64,000 bases of DNA from Gemmatimonadota bacterium. Its GTDB lineage: Bacteria; Gemmatimonadota; Gemmatimonadetes; Longimicrobiales; Gaopeijiaceae. A program made the translations under genes and the position numbers. Positions within the stretch are counted from its first letter, which is position 1. Every line of letters begins with the position of its first letter. The DNA lies in contig VGVR01000001.1 in the NCBI GenBank assembly GCA_016873995.1, positions 124,001 through 188,000 on the forward strand, written 5' to 3'. This document shows, piece by piece, positions 8,705 to 17,344 of this stretch. Below the pieces are notes generated by a model that ran no database searches, had not been told where the DNA came from, and saw only the letters and a program-made list of their open reading frames with translations.

Positions 8705-9107
8705 GGCGGCGTGCGGGGTCCCCCGCTGGCCCGTCGAAGGCCGCCTGAGCTCCGACTTCGGGATCCGCATGCGCGGCATCCGGCCCGGCATCCATCGCGG
8801 CGTCGACTTCAGCGTGCCTACCGGGACCGAGATCCGCGCCATGGCGGATGCGCGCGTGCGCTTCGCCGGGACCATGTCGGGCTTCGGCAGCGTCGTATGG
8901 CTCGACCACGGCGGCTCGATCCTGTCGGTGTACGCGCACCTTTCCCGTATCGACGTGCGGGAGGGAGATGTCGTGCGCCGCGGGCAGCTGCTGGGACTGT
9001 CCGGCGCCACAGGCGACGTGACCGCGCCTCACCTGCACTTCGAGGTGTGGCGGTGGGGGCGAGAGGTCGACCCCGTGCCCTTGCTCGGGGGCAAACCGAC
9101 CGGCTGA
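8661..9107 (+). CDS. M23-family (LytM) peptidase, lipoprotein
   Basis: 148 residues. Residues 1-18 are a lipoprotein signal (LALALIGAAAC). The rest is one LytM domain with the zinc motif HxxxD (GIHRGVDFSVPTGT) and the C-terminal HxH (APHLHFEVW). The domain is close to minimal length. It should cleave peptidoglycan cross-links or regulate amidases, acting in the periplasm from a membrane anchor. The start is the GTG opening the third copy of the 44-bp repeat; the earlier two copies offer starts that stop after 15 codons. It ends four bases before the convergent etfA stop. Confidence 0.85.
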   Translation: MTLRAASLALALIGAAACGVPRWPVEGRLSSDFGIRMRGIRPGIHRGVDFSVPTGTEIRAMADARVRFAGTMSGFGSVVWLDHGGSILSVYAHLSRIDVREGDVVRRGQLLGLSGATGDVTAPHLHFEVWRWGREVDPVPLLGGKPTG

Positions 9108-9110
9108 CGC

Positions 9111-10100
9111 TTACGAGCCGGCCCGGAGCGACTTGATCTCGGCGGTCAGGCGCGGCAGAACCTCGAAGAGGTCCCCTACGATCCCGTAGTCGGCGACCTG
9201 GAAGATCGGCGCGTCCGCATCGCGATTGATCGCCACGATCGTCTTCGCGGTGCGCATGCCTGCCAGGTGCTGGATCGCGCCCGAGATACCCACGGCCAGG
9301 TAGAGCTTGGGCGCCACCGTCTTACCGGTCTGGCCAACCTGTTCCGCATGCGGGCGCCACCCGGCATCGACGACCGCGCGGGAAGCGCCCAGTGCCACGT
9401 CCGGACCGAGCGCGTCCCGAAGCGCTTCGAGCAGGTGCCACTGGGCCGCGTCTTTCATGCCGCGCCCTCCGGACACGATCGTGGTGGCCTCCGAGACGTC
9501 CACCGCCCCCCGACTGGCGAGCTTGCGCTCCACCACACGCGTACGGAGCGCAGCGGGGTCGACGGCGGGGGTGAACACCGCGACGGTCCCGGCGGCCGCT
9601 GACTCCGTCGCTGGAAACGCGTTCGGCCGCATCGACACGAGCGCAGGCGATGCATCGATTTCGATCTGCGCGAACGCCTTGCCCGAGTAGACCGGCCGCT
9701 CCACGCGGAGGCGCCCGTCCACCACCTCGACCGCGGTCACGTCCGTCGCGAGCGGCACATCCAGGAGCGCCGCCAAACGGGGGGCGAGATCCCGTCCCAC
9801 CGCGGACGCGGACAGGAAGACCGCAGCGTATCCACCCTGGCGCGCGCGCTCGACGAGCACGCTCGCGTACGCCTCGGGCGTGTACTCGGCGAGCCCGTCG
9901 TGCTCGCCGACCTCGACCTTCGCGGCGCCAAAGCGGGCCAACTCACCGACGCCTGCCGACGCGCCCGGACCACCGAGCACGAGTGCATGCGCGCTCCCTC
10001 CCAGCCCTATGGCGACGCGCTGCGCCACCGACATCACTTCGAGGGCCGCGCCGCCGATGCGGCCATCGCGGCGCTCCAGGAACGCGAGGACGTTACCCAC
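9111..10100 (-). CDS. etfA: Electron transfer flavoprotein alpha subunit
   Basis: 329 residues, normal length. EtfA carries the FAD and with EtfB passes electrons from acyl-CoA and other dehydrogenases to the quinone pool. The C-terminal FAD-binding part is clear: [20 protein letters not shown], then [32 protein letters not shown] split over conserved stretches and ending in [20 protein letters not shown]. The GTG start at 10100 is two bases after the etfB stop, so the pair is co-translated. No acyl-CoA dehydrogenase or ETF-quinone oxidoreductase gene is in the window. Confidence 0.93.
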   Translation of the reverse strand: MGNVLAFLERRDGRIGGAALEVMSVAQRVAIGLGGSAHALVLGGPGASAGVGELARFGAAKVEVGEHDGLAEYTPEAYASVLVERARQGGYAAVFLSASAVGRDLAPRLAALLDVPLATDVTAVEVVDGRLRVERPVYSGKAFAQIEIDASPALVSMRPNAFPATESAAAGTVAVFTPAVDPAALRTRVVERKLASRGAVDVSEATTIVSGGRGMKDAAQWHLLEALRDALGPDVALGASRAVVDAGWRPHAEQVGQTGKTVAPKLYLAVGISGAIQHLAGMRTAKTIVAINRDADAPIFQVADYGIVGDLFEVLPRLTAEIKSLRAGS

Positions 10101-10102
10101 GG

Positions 10103-10852
10103 TCAGATCGCCTTGGCCTCGTCGCGCAGGAGTCGCACGAGCTCCGGCACGGCATCCGGTCCCTGCCCGACGATCCGGCCGGCCGGGCGCGGCGCGGGTT
10201 CGCGCAGGGCGAGTATCCGCACGCGTGCGGGGCTCGCCGCGGCAGGCTTTTCGACGAGCGGCTTCTTCTTCGCCGCCATGATGCCCTTCAAGGAGGCGAG
10301 GCGCGGCTCGTGAGGCCCCTTGGTGATGGTGAGCACCGCCGGGAGCTGCGCCTCAACGACCTCCGTAGCTCCATCGACCTCACGCTCGCACGTGACCTTG
10401 TCCGCTTGGAGCGTGAACGAGGCGACGCCCGTCACACAGGCGCGCCCGACCAAGGTCGCGAACATGGGTCCAACCTGCTGCAGGTCGTCGTCCGCAGCCT
10501 TCACGCCGAACAGCACGAGCGGCGCATCCGCTCCCCGCAGCTCTGCGGCCAGCGTCTTCGCCGTCGCGAGTCCGTCGAGGCCGGGCTCTCCCGTGAGCAG
10601 GAGCGCCGAGTCGGCACCCATGGCGAGCCCCTTCCGCAGCGCTTCCTGGGCCGCCGGCTCTCCGTAGGTGACGAGCTCGACCTCGCCCTGACCGGCCGCC
10701 TCTTTCGCACGGAGCGCCAGCTCGATCGCATACTCGTCGTACGGGCTGATGACGTACTTCACCCCCGCCGGGTCGACCTTCACCCCCGACGAATCGATGC
10801 GGATGCGCGTCTCCGTGTCGGGCACGCGCTTGAGGCAGACGATGGTGCGCAC
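10103..10852 (-). CDS. etfB: Electron transfer flavoprotein beta subunit
   Basis: 249 residues. Opens MRTIVCLKRVPDTETRIRID, continues with the family signature VKYVISPYDEYAIELALRAK and KGLAMGADSALLL, and holds the AMP-binding loop region (VTGVASFTLQADKVTCERE). It binds AMP and docks with EtfA. GTG start at 10852. It is the first gene of the etfB-etfA pair and lies 14 bases after the mpg stop, so it may be read from the mpg transcript. Confidence 0.93.
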   Translation of the reverse strand: MRTIVCLKRVPDTETRIRIDSSGVKVDPAGVKYVISPYDEYAIELALRAKEAAGQGEVELVTYGEPAAQEALRKGLAMGADSALLLTGEPGLDGLATAKTLAAELRGADAPLVLFGVKAADDDLQQVGPMFATLVGRACVTGVASFTLQADKVTCEREVDGATEVVEAQLPAVLTITKGPHEPRLASLKGIMAAKKKPLVEKPAAASPARVRILALREPAPRPAGRIVGQGPDAVPELVRLLRDEAKAI

Positions 10853-10866
10853 GGGGGCGGGCTACC

Positions 10867-11532
10867 CTACACGGAGGCGCGGGATCCGCGCGGGCGACCC
10901 CACGACTCGGGTCGCGACACGCCGGCCGAGCTCCGCACGAAGAAGCGATAGGGCCAGTCGGCCGCGGCGCTCACCCCCACACGGGGCGAGGTGCCCACCT
11001 CCGCCTCCGAGACAGCCCACCCGCGCGCGAGCTGGAGCGGCCGGCGCCGCAAGTCGTGGCCGTAGAGCTCGTCCGTGATCCCCAGGGCCTCCGCGAGACG
11101 CCCAGGCCCGGCGCCGAGTGGGCGGATACCACGCCTGCGCTCCGACATCGCGACCTCTCCCTCGACGCATTCGATGCCACGAATCAACACCGCCTGTGCG
11201 ATGCCCTCCCGCCCCGTCACCACGTTCATGCACCAGTGCACGCCATAGCTGCGATAGACATACGCACGCCCCGGCTGACCGAACATGACCCGGTTGCGGG
11301 CAGTCGGCCCGTGCACGGTCGACGCATGTGACGCCGGATCGTTCGGTCCGTCGTACGCTTCGGTCTCGACGATCACGCCGACCGTGCGGACGCCGCCCAC
11401 GCTCGAAATCAGCCGGCACCCGAGGAGGCCGCGCGCCGCGTCGACTACCGACAGCTCGAGCAGTTCCTCGGGAAAGCCGACCCCGGCTGCGACGCCCTCA
11501 CACCACGGGCTCGAGCTTGTCCTGCGGCTCAG
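10867..11532 (-). CDS. mpg: 3-methyladenine DNA glycosylase (AAG/MPG family)
   Basis: Base-excision glycosylase that removes alkylated purines. Family signatures are VDAARGLLGCRLIS, the catalytic region VIVETEAYDGPNDPASHAS (Glu in ETEAY), RNRVMFGQPGRAYVYRSYG, HWCMNVVTG and AVLIRGIE. The N-terminus is unclear. The domain begins near FPEELLELSVVDAARG, but no ATG or GTG lies in frame just before it. The nearest upstream in-frame candidate is a CTG at 11532, overlapping the stop of the NYN gene, which gives 221 residues. The frame also stays open far into the upstream gene, so coordinates at the 5' end are approximate. Confidence 0.85.
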   Translation of the reverse strand: MSRRTSSSPWCEGVAAGVGFPEELLELSVVDAARGLLGCRLISSVGGVRTVGVIVETEAYDGPNDPASHASTVHGPTARNRVMFGQPGRAYVYRSYGVHWCMNVVTGREGIAQAVLIRGIECVEGEVAMSERRRGIRPLGAGPGRLAEALGITDELYGHDLRRRPLQLARGWAVSEAEVGTSPRVGVSAAADWPYRFFVRSSAGVSRPESWGRPRGSRASV

Positions 11533-13313
11533 TCGTGCGTGCGCCCCCGCGAGCGTCCGCGCCCGCGGCGACGCCCCTCTTGCCCGCCGCCGTTCGGGGC
11601 GGCGCCGCCGTCCCGCAGCGCGACCCTTCGCTCGAAGTCGGCCTTCCACGCCTCGATCAACTGTTCGCCGCGCCCTGCCGGAATCGCCGCGGCCACGTCA
11701 TCCGGGTCGTCCCGGAGCGCAGTGAAGAGTCCCGACCCGTACTTCTCGACGAGCATCTGGGCCGTGACTTCGCCGACGCCCTTGTAGCGGTGCGTGAGGT
11801 AGCGGACGATGGCGTCGGGCTCGCTCGGGAGTCCCAGACCCTCGAGCGACCCCGTGGCCACGGGCGCGCCTGGCGACGCGAGCTCCTCGACCGGCTCGGC
11901 TTGCCCGGAGAAGACCGGTGTCGGCTCGTCCTCGCCGCGCCTGCGCGTGGATCCCATGCGGGGGCCCAAGAGTAGCTCCGAGCTCGGCGCATCCTCGGGG
12001 CGGAGATCGAGCACGAAAGGCTCCCTCGGCGCCGGCGCCTCGGGCTCGCGCGCTACGACTGCCTGCGGCGCTTCCACGGCCGGGTTCTCGTGACTGGAGT
12101 CCTGCGTGGCGGGCGCGGCGACAGTGCCAACCGAGGCACCGTCCGCGAGCGACACGTCGAGCCCCGCCTCCCCGCGCCCCAATCGCACGATGCCGTGCTC
12201 CTCGGCTTGCGAGAGGAAGCGGCTGAACTTGGGGAAGCCCAAGTTGTTCTCGTCGAAGTCCGGCGCGAGGTCCAGGATCTTCCGTTTCACGTCGGAGTCG
12301 CGCGCCGGCTCGCGTCCCGATTCGCGCAGGCGCTCGAGCGCGGTCTTGAGGAGCGCATAGGCTCCCTGCAGCGGGTCGTCGCCCGCGGCGGGTACTGCGG
12401 CGGGTACCGCGGCCGCGAGCGGTTGCGGCGGCTCAGCGGTGGTTGCGACGGAAGCTTCCCGGCGCTCCCGCCCTCTGCCACGTCCCCGCTCACGTCGCGA
12501 GCGCGGCTCGGACTCCTGACCCCGCGGCGTGCGCTCGCCCTTCGCCACGCCGACCTCGTACTGGCCGTTCCCCACCTTGATCAGCTCGAGGACGCCACGC
12601 GACGCGGCCTCGGAGAGGAACTTGCTGAACTTGCTGAAGCCGATCGCGCCTTCGTCGAAGTTCGGATCGAGCTCTTGCATCACCTGCTTCAAGCGGTCGG
12701 AGCGCATGACGTCGTCGCGCGCGACCATCTTGGCGACGGCGGTCTTCGCGAGCACCCACGGATCCTGCGCCCGCCCGGCCGTGAGCTCGGTAGTCTTGGT
12801 CAGTCCCGTCAGGCTCGTGTACGAGTAGTACTCGTCGCAGTTCTGCACGAGAATGTCTGAGCTCGACTCCTGGATCCCCACTCCGATCACGTACTTGCCG
12901 TACTCCTTGAGCTTGAGCACGAGGCTCGAGAAGTCGGAGTCGCCGGTGAGCAGGATGAACGTGCCGATCTCGGGGCGCACGAACACCAGCTCGAGCGCAT
13001 CGATCGCCATGCGGATGTCGGTGGCGTTCTTCTTGTTGCTCCCGTAGGCGGGAGCGAAGATCAGGTCGACCGAGGCCTCCGACAGAGGCACGATGTACTG
13101 CGGGTAGCGCCGCCAGTCGGCGTACGCGCGCTGGACGCTCACCTTCCCCTTGATGACGTCGGACTTGAGGAGGTTCTTGAGCTCTTTGGAGAGGTCGCTT
13201 CGCATGCCCATCGTGACGTTGTCGAAGTCGATGAGCAGCGCGGCGTGGGGAGAGTCGAACCCAGCCGGAACGGGTCCCCCGAAATGGGGGCCCCGCGAAT
13301 ACGGATTCACCAT
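11529..13313 (-). CDS. NYN-domain protein with two OST-HTH (LOTUS) domains and a helix-hairpin-helix tail
   Basis: 594 residues. A NYN (PIN-like) domain covers residues 22-165 with the acidic residues expected of this nuclease fold (LLIDFDN, Asp29/31; TDIRMAIDAL, Asp99; LLTGDSDF, Asp125/127). Two OST-HTH/LOTUS-like modules follow at about 184-256 and 312-392; both contain the same core (FDEGAIGFSKFSKFL and FDENNLGFPKFSRFL). A disordered acidic/proline region leads to a helix-hairpin-helix near residues 497-545 (YKGVGEVTAQMLVEKYG) and a basic RGRGRSRGR tail. LOTUS domains bind RNA, including G-rich RNA, and NYN domains are often RNases, so RNA metabolism is likely. The ATG at 13313 has no Shine-Dalgarno sequence but sits just after a hairpin. 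Confidence 0.85.
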   Translation of the reverse strand: MVNPYSRGPHFGGPVPAGFDSPHAALLIDFDNVTMGMRSDLSKELKNLLKSDVIKGKVSVQRAYADWRRYPQYIVPLSEASVDLIFAPAYGSNKKNATDIRMAIDALELVFVRPEIGTFILLTGDSDFSSLVLKLKEYGKYVIGVGIQESSSDILVQNCDEYYSYTSLTGLTKTTELTAGRAQDPWVLAKTAVAKMVARDDVMRSDRLKQVMQELDPNFDEGAIGFSKFSKFLSEAASRGVLELIKVGNGQYEVGVAKGERTPRGQESEPRSRRERGRGRGRERREASVATTAEPPQPLAAAVPAAVPAAGDDPLQGAYALLKTALERLRESGREPARDSDVKRKILDLAPDFDENNLGFPKFSRFLSQAEEHGIVRLGRGEAGLDVSLADGASVGTVAAPATQDSSHENPAVEAPQAVVAREPEAPAPREPFVLDLRPEDAPSSELLLGPRMGSTRRRGEDEPTPVFSGQAEPVEELASPGAPVATGSLEGLGLPSEPDAIVRYLTHRYKGVGEVTAQMLVEKYGSGLFTALRDDPDDVAAAIPAGRGEQLIEAWKADFERRVALRDGGAAPNGGGQEGRRRGRGRSRGRTHD

Positions 13314-13319
13314 CTTAGT

Positions 13320-13352
13320 TGTCTCGCAGACTTAACTGTTCTGCCGCGAGAC
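13320..13352 (-). promoter_or_regulatory. Hairpin directly before the NYN/OST-HTH gene
   Basis: GTCTCGC-AGA pairs with TCT-GCCGCGAGAC (13321-13330 with 13340-13352; ten pairs with a small bulge) around a nine-base loop, CTTAACTGT. It ends about 7 bases before the ATG, in the place where a ribosome-binding site would be expected. It may be a control site in the leader, or lie outside the transcript. Confidence 0.4.
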
Positions 13353-13369
13353 CTCCCCACTTCGTCACG

Positions 13370-13388
13370 TCTTCGGTCGAGCCGAAGA
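13370..13388. promoter_or_regulatory. Short perfect inverted repeat TCTTCGG-N5-CCGAAGA
   Basis: Seven-bp arms around TCGAG in the 133-base gap between the NYN gene and the acyl-CoA ligase. It could be an operator or a weak terminator. No T-run follows on either strand. Confidence 0.3.
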
Positions 13389-13414
13389 GCGCGCACGGAG
13401 TCGGGGAAGTCTTC

Positions 13415-13447
13415 AGGAGGCGCTCACCATGAGCGTCGCGGCCTCCT
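13415..13447 (-). terminator. Hairpin at the end of the acyl-CoA ligase gene
   Basis: On the minus strand AGGAGG pairs with CCTCCT, with an inner GCTCA/TGAGC stem, immediately after the TGA stop. The stem is GC-rich and no U-run follows, so it would be a factor-assisted or structural 3' end. Confidence 0.4.
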
Positions 13448-15042
13448 CAAGTCGATTCGCCGGTAGCTTGCGCCAGCCTGGCGAGATCGGCCCGCCGCAC
13501 CTGCCCCGTATCCGTACGAGGAAGCTCGTCAACGAAGCGCACCAGGTCGGGGACTTTGTCGTCCGCGAGTACCTCGCGGCACCAATCCACGATCTCTCGT
13601 CCGGTGACGATCGCCCCCTCGATGGGGACGACGCAGGCACAGACGGCTTCACCGAGTAGCGGGTCGGGCACCCCGACCACCGCAACATCCTGCACCGCCG
13701 GATGAGCCTCGATTCGAGACTCGACTTCCCGGGGGTACACGTTGAAACCCGATGTAATGATAACGTCCTTACGACGGCCGACCAAATGGAGGTAGCCGTC
13801 TTCGTCGATGAGGCCGAGGTCGCCGGTGAGCAAGAACCCTTGTTCGTCGAGGGCCGCAGCGGTTTCCCGAGGCTGCCGGTAATACCCCAGCATGACGCCC
13901 GGACCCTGCACCGCGATCTCTCCCACGCTCTCCACGGGGAGCTCCCGCCCGTCGGTCTCCAGCACCCGCACGGACGTGCCCGCGATGGGCCGCCCCACGG
14001 AATGCCGCCGCTTCTCCGCCGGGTCCGAGGCCCTCGAGGCGCACACGGTCGACGCGGTCTCGGTGAGCGAGTAGGCCGTCGTCACCGTCACGCCGAAGCC
14101 CGCCTCCAACCGCCGCACCAGCTCGTCACCCACGGGGGCGCCCGCCACGACAGCCACCCGCAGCGTGGAGAGATCCCGAGCTCGGGCGGCGAGACTGGAC
14201 AGTTCGGCCACGAAGTGCGTGGGGACGCCGTAGTGCACGGTCGCGCGATGTCGCTCCACGTCGTCGAGGGTGGCGTCGGCACCGGCCTGTTCGTGCAGAA
14301 CGAGCGAGGCCCCCGCCAGCAGGGTGGCGACGAGGCCCGGACCGAGGCCGAACACGTGGAAGAGCGCATTCACGCCCACGACCCGGTCGGTCGCGACGAG
14401 GCCGATTGCATCCGCCGTCCCGGCTGCTGCCGCGATGACGTTGGCGTGCGAGAGCTCGACGCCCTTGGGCTTCCCCATGGTGCCCGACGTGTACACGATC
14501 GCGAACGGCTCCTTGCGCGGGTCCGTCGCCACCGCAGCGTAGTCGCGACCTGAGCCGGAGGACACCAAGTCCTCGAACTGGAAGATCCGGTCGTCGTTCC
14601 AGAGATCCTCCTCCCCGACCGTCACCAAATGGCGCAGGTCCGGAAGTTGCGCCATGAGCGCCTCGAACAGCGCCAGGTAGTCCGTGCCGTCGGCCCGCTC
14701 GATGGTGACCGCGCACGAGGCCCCCGAGTGCCGAAGCGCGTACTGGAGCTCGGCGCTCGTCAGGCGTAGGGAGAGCGGGACGATCGTCACGCCGAGCTTG
14801 GCCGCTGCGAACATGGCGACGGCGAACTCGGGACGCGGCGGGAGGACCAAGGCCAACCGGTCCCCGGCTTCGAGCCCGATGGAAGCCAGCGCTGCAGCGA
14901 GGGACTCCGCCTGCGCCTCGACCTTCCCGTACGTGAGCAGCGCGTCGCCGAAGCGCAGGTATACCGCGCCCGGGTCGCTCGTCGCCCGGTTGGCGAGCGC
15001 CGAGGCGACCGTCGCTCCCGCGAAGCGCGCTCCCAGCGTCAC
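13447..15042 (-). CDS. AMP-dependent acyl-CoA synthetase/ligase
   Basis: 531 residues. ANL-superfamily adenylating enzyme that activates a carboxylic acid with ATP and transfers it to CoA. Motifs are the phosphate loop YTSGTMGKPKGVELSHAN, YGVPTHF, TTAYSLTET, the hinge region TGDLGLIDEDGYLHLVGRRKD and the catalytic-lysine end of the C-domain (DDKVPDLVRFVDELPRTDTG). In that stretch the usual PRTxxGK lysine is replaced by Gln (RTDTGQVRR). The substrate cannot be read from sequence; general similarity is to medium/long-chain fatty acid and pimeloyl-type ligases. The GTG at 15042 overlaps the aroB stop as GTGA, which fixes the start. Confidence 0.85.
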   Translation of the reverse strand: MTLGARFAGATVASALANRATSDPGAVYLRFGDALLTYGKVEAQAESLAAALASIGLEAGDRLALVLPPRPEFAVAMFAAAKLGVTIVPLSLRLTSAELQYALRHSGASCAVTIERADGTDYLALFEALMAQLPDLRHLVTVGEEDLWNDDRIFQFEDLVSSGSGRDYAAVATDPRKEPFAIVYTSGTMGKPKGVELSHANVIAAAAGTADAIGLVATDRVVGVNALFHVFGLGPGLVATLLAGASLVLHEQAGADATLDDVERHRATVHYGVPTHFVAELSSLAARARDLSTLRVAVVAGAPVGDELVRRLEAGFGVTVTTAYSLTETASTVCASRASDPAEKRRHSVGRPIAGTSVRVLETDGRELPVESVGEIAVQGPGVMLGYYRQPRETAAALDEQGFLLTGDLGLIDEDGYLHLVGRRKDVIITSGFNVYPREVESRIEAHPAVQDVAVVGVPDPLLGEAVCACVVPIEGAIVTGREIVDWCREVLADDKVPDLVRFVDELPRTDTGQVRRADLARLAQATGEST

Positions 15043-16139
15043 CTTGCAGCCGCGGCCTTCGCGAGCAAGTCGCGCAGTTGGGCCTCGGGAACCGCTCGGC
15101 TCCACCCTTCGCCCTTGTCAGCTTCGCCGAGCCTCCGGAGGAGCACCACGCGGATCTCGCCGGCTCGCACCTTTTTGTCGGAGCGCAGGAACGGCACGGC
15201 GGCCTCGGGATCGAACTTCGGCAGTGGGCCTACGAGCCGAACCAGCGGCTTCTCGAGGCGCTCCCGCGTCCCCCGCTCCGTCACACCCATCTCCTCTCCC
15301 AACCTCGCCTCCAACAGCATGCCGAGGGCGACCGCGGAGCCGTGGCCGATGCGGAACTGGGAAGCGGCTTCGATGGCGTGTCCAAGGGTGTGTCCGAAGT
15401 TGAGGATCTGGCGGATGGCGCTCTCGTACTCGTCCTCGCCCACGACTTCGGCCTTGATCTCCACGGAGCGCAGCACGGCGTCAGCCGCGGCGTCGCCGTC
15501 CGCGTCCATGAGGCGATCGAAGTTGGCCTCCAGCCTCTCGAAGTACGGGCGGTCCATGATCGCGCCGTGCTTGAACGCTTCCACCAACCCCTGCGCGCGT
15601 TCCTCCCGCGGAAGCGTGCGCAGCACCGACGTGTCGGCGACGACCAGGCGCGGGGGTTGAAACGCCCCCACGAGGTTCTTGCCCGCCTTCGTGTCGACCC
15701 CCGTCTTGCCGCCCACGGAGGCGTCGATCATCGCGAGGTAGCTGGTCGGGACCTGAACGACCGGGATCCCCCGCAAGTAGGTCGCGGCCACGAATCCCGC
15801 CATGTCGGTGGTGACGCCCCCACCCACGGCGACCACGCAGGCGTCGCGACCGAAGCCGGCCTCGAGCATCTCGTCCGTCAGGATCGACCAGCTCTTCCTC
15901 GTCTTCGACGCTTCGCCCGCCGGAAACGTGTAGAGCGAGGCGTCGAGGCCAGCCTCGCGCAGCCTCTCCATGACGGCGTGCCCGTGCAGCGCCGCGACGT
16001 TGTCGTCCGAGATCACGGCGTAGCGACGCGCACCCACCGCCTCCACCAGTGACCGGGGCAGGTCGGGCAGCAGCCCGGGGCCCACGACGACCTCGTATGT
16101 GCCGCCGCGCGAGCGTACCCACACGCTCGGAGGCGTCAC
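15039..16139 (-). CDS. aroB: 3-dehydroquinate synthase
   Basis: 366 residues. Second step of the shikimate pathway, NAD- and metal-dependent cyclisation of DAHP. Signatures are VVAVGGGVTTDMAGFVAATYLRG in two halves, PTSYLAMIDASVGGKTGVD, the lysine/aspartate site KNLVGAFQPP, EAFKHGAIMD and the metal-binding HTLGHAIEAA with GHGSAVALGM. The start is the GTG at 16139 that overlaps the preceding stop as GTGA; longer in-frame sequence upstream is not protein-like. It sits in a coupled series with a cupin, a metallopeptidase-like lipoprotein and the acyl-CoA ligase, an unusual company for aroB. Confidence 0.94.
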   Translation of the reverse strand: MTPPSVWVRSRGGTYEVVVGPGLLPDLPRSLVEAVGARRYAVISDDNVAALHGHAVMERLREAGLDASLYTFPAGEASKTRKSWSILTDEMLEAGFGRDACVVAVGGGVTTDMAGFVAATYLRGIPVVQVPTSYLAMIDASVGGKTGVDTKAGKNLVGAFQPPRLVVADTSVLRTLPREERAQGLVEAFKHGAIMDRPYFERLEANFDRLMDADGDAAADAVLRSVEIKAEVVGEDEYESAIRQILNFGHTLGHAIEAASQFRIGHGSAVALGMLLEARLGEEMGVTERGTRERLEKPLVRLVGPLPKFDPEAAVPFLRSDKKVRAGEIRVVLLRRLGEADKGEGWSRAVPEAQLRDLLAKAAAAR

Positions 16140-17344
16140 CGACCCTCCGCGGCGCCCACGCGAGCCGACACGCCCTCCACCCCGCCCACGCGAAGCAGCG
16201 TGGCGGGGCGTCCTGCCAGGCTCGAGGTCTCGAGCGACGCCGAGGGCCCCAGGTCGCGCAGCGCGCCCTGCATCGCCGTCACGAATCGGCCACGGGACGC
16301 CTCGTCCTCCCAGAGCGCATACCACGCCAGACCACGCGCGCCGCCGGGGAGCTCCACGAGCGCGTAGCGGTCTCCGTCCCAACCGTCAGCGGCCGCCGGG
16401 TCCGCGCCGTGCTCCTGCAGGAGTACGCCCACCTCGAGGCGCCCGAGGACGTCCTGACGCACGATCCGCCCTCCCGTCGCGCTCAACTCGAGCTCGACCG
16501 GCTCTTCCGCCCCTCGCCGCTCGAGCACCTGCTCGGTCGAGAACGGTAGCCGGGCGCCGAAAGGCGCAACGCGCTCGCCTTCGGTCCAAAGCGACTGCAC
16601 GTACGCGGTCCCCTCCAGGTAGGGAAACAGCAGGGATTCTTGGATGATGCGGGGGGCGCCCGACAACGCAGGAAACTGGCCGCGGAGCAGCTCCAGCGCA
16701 GGACGCATCTGCGCGGCGAAGTCGGGGATCTCCGCGATGTCGATCGGGGCGCCCATCATCTGCTCGGTCATGTACTCGAGCATCACCAACGTCGCGTGCC
16801 CCTCGATCGCGGTCTGCGCCGCCACCGAGCGATCGTTCCCCAGGTCTCGGTCCGTGAGCGCATCCAGATCCGCGCTCTGATCCTGCAGCGCGTGCACGAG
16901 CTCGTGCACCAGCAGCCCCTGCAGCTCGTCGCCCGACTGATCATCCATGACGAAGAGCGCGGTCGAGTCGGGCTCGTAGTATCCGGCGACCTGCTCGGTG
17001 TACAGCCCGAGCAGTACGGACCGGAGGTCGAGGTCGGCCGGCACCAGACCGAGCAGCGCGTACGCTTCGACCATGGTACGAGCCTCGTCCGCGGGTAGCT
17101 CCTCGTCCAGCTTGCTCAGCAGATAGCGCGTGAGCTCGTCCCGGCTGCGGCGCTCGAGCCGGACCGGCTCGCGCAGCTCGAGACCCGAGCGGGCGGCCAG
17201 GTCGGGGAGCAGGCCCGAGGCCAGCTCGGCGAGCGCAGGATCGGACGAAACTACCCACGGATTGGGCGGCTCCTGCGCGCCGCAGGCGGTCGCGCCCCCG
17301 CCGAGGAGCAAGGCCGTGGCCGTGGCGAGCGGCGTCGGCCTCAC
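16136..17344 (-). CDS. Lipoprotein with HExxH metallopeptidase-like motif
   Basis: 402 residues. Lipoprotein signal (ATALLLGGGATAC) at the N-terminus from a GTG at 17344 that overlaps the cupin stop as GTGA. The middle contains YTEQVAGYYEPDSTALFVMD followed by LLVHELVHALQDQ, an HExxH zinc site, then an Ala/Thr-Glu helix (SVAAQTAIEGHATLVMLEY) that could supply the third ligand. The C-terminal third is a separate beta-rich domain (GDRYALVELPGGARGLAWYA). Similar HExxH lipoproteins are known as putative metallopeptidases without defined substrates. It probably acts in the periplasm or at the outer membrane. Confidence 0.7.
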   Translation of the reverse strand: MRPTPLATATALLLGGGATACGAQEPPNPWVVSSDPALAELASGLLPDLAARSGLELREPVRLERRSRDELTRYLLSKLDEELPADEARTMVEAYALLGLVPADLDLRSVLLGLYTEQVAGYYEPDSTALFVMDDQSGDELQGLLVHELVHALQDQSADLDALTDRDLGNDRSVAAQTAIEGHATLVMLEYMTEQMMGAPIDIAEIPDFAAQMRPALELLRGQFPALSGAPRIIQESLLFPYLEGTAYVQSLWTEGERVAPFGARLPFSTEQVLERRGAEEPVELELSATGGRIVRQDVLGRLEVGVLLQEHGADPAAADGWDGDRYALVELPGGARGLAWYALWEDEASRGRFVTAMQGALRDLGPSASLETSSLAGRPATLLRVGGVEGVSARVGAAEGR

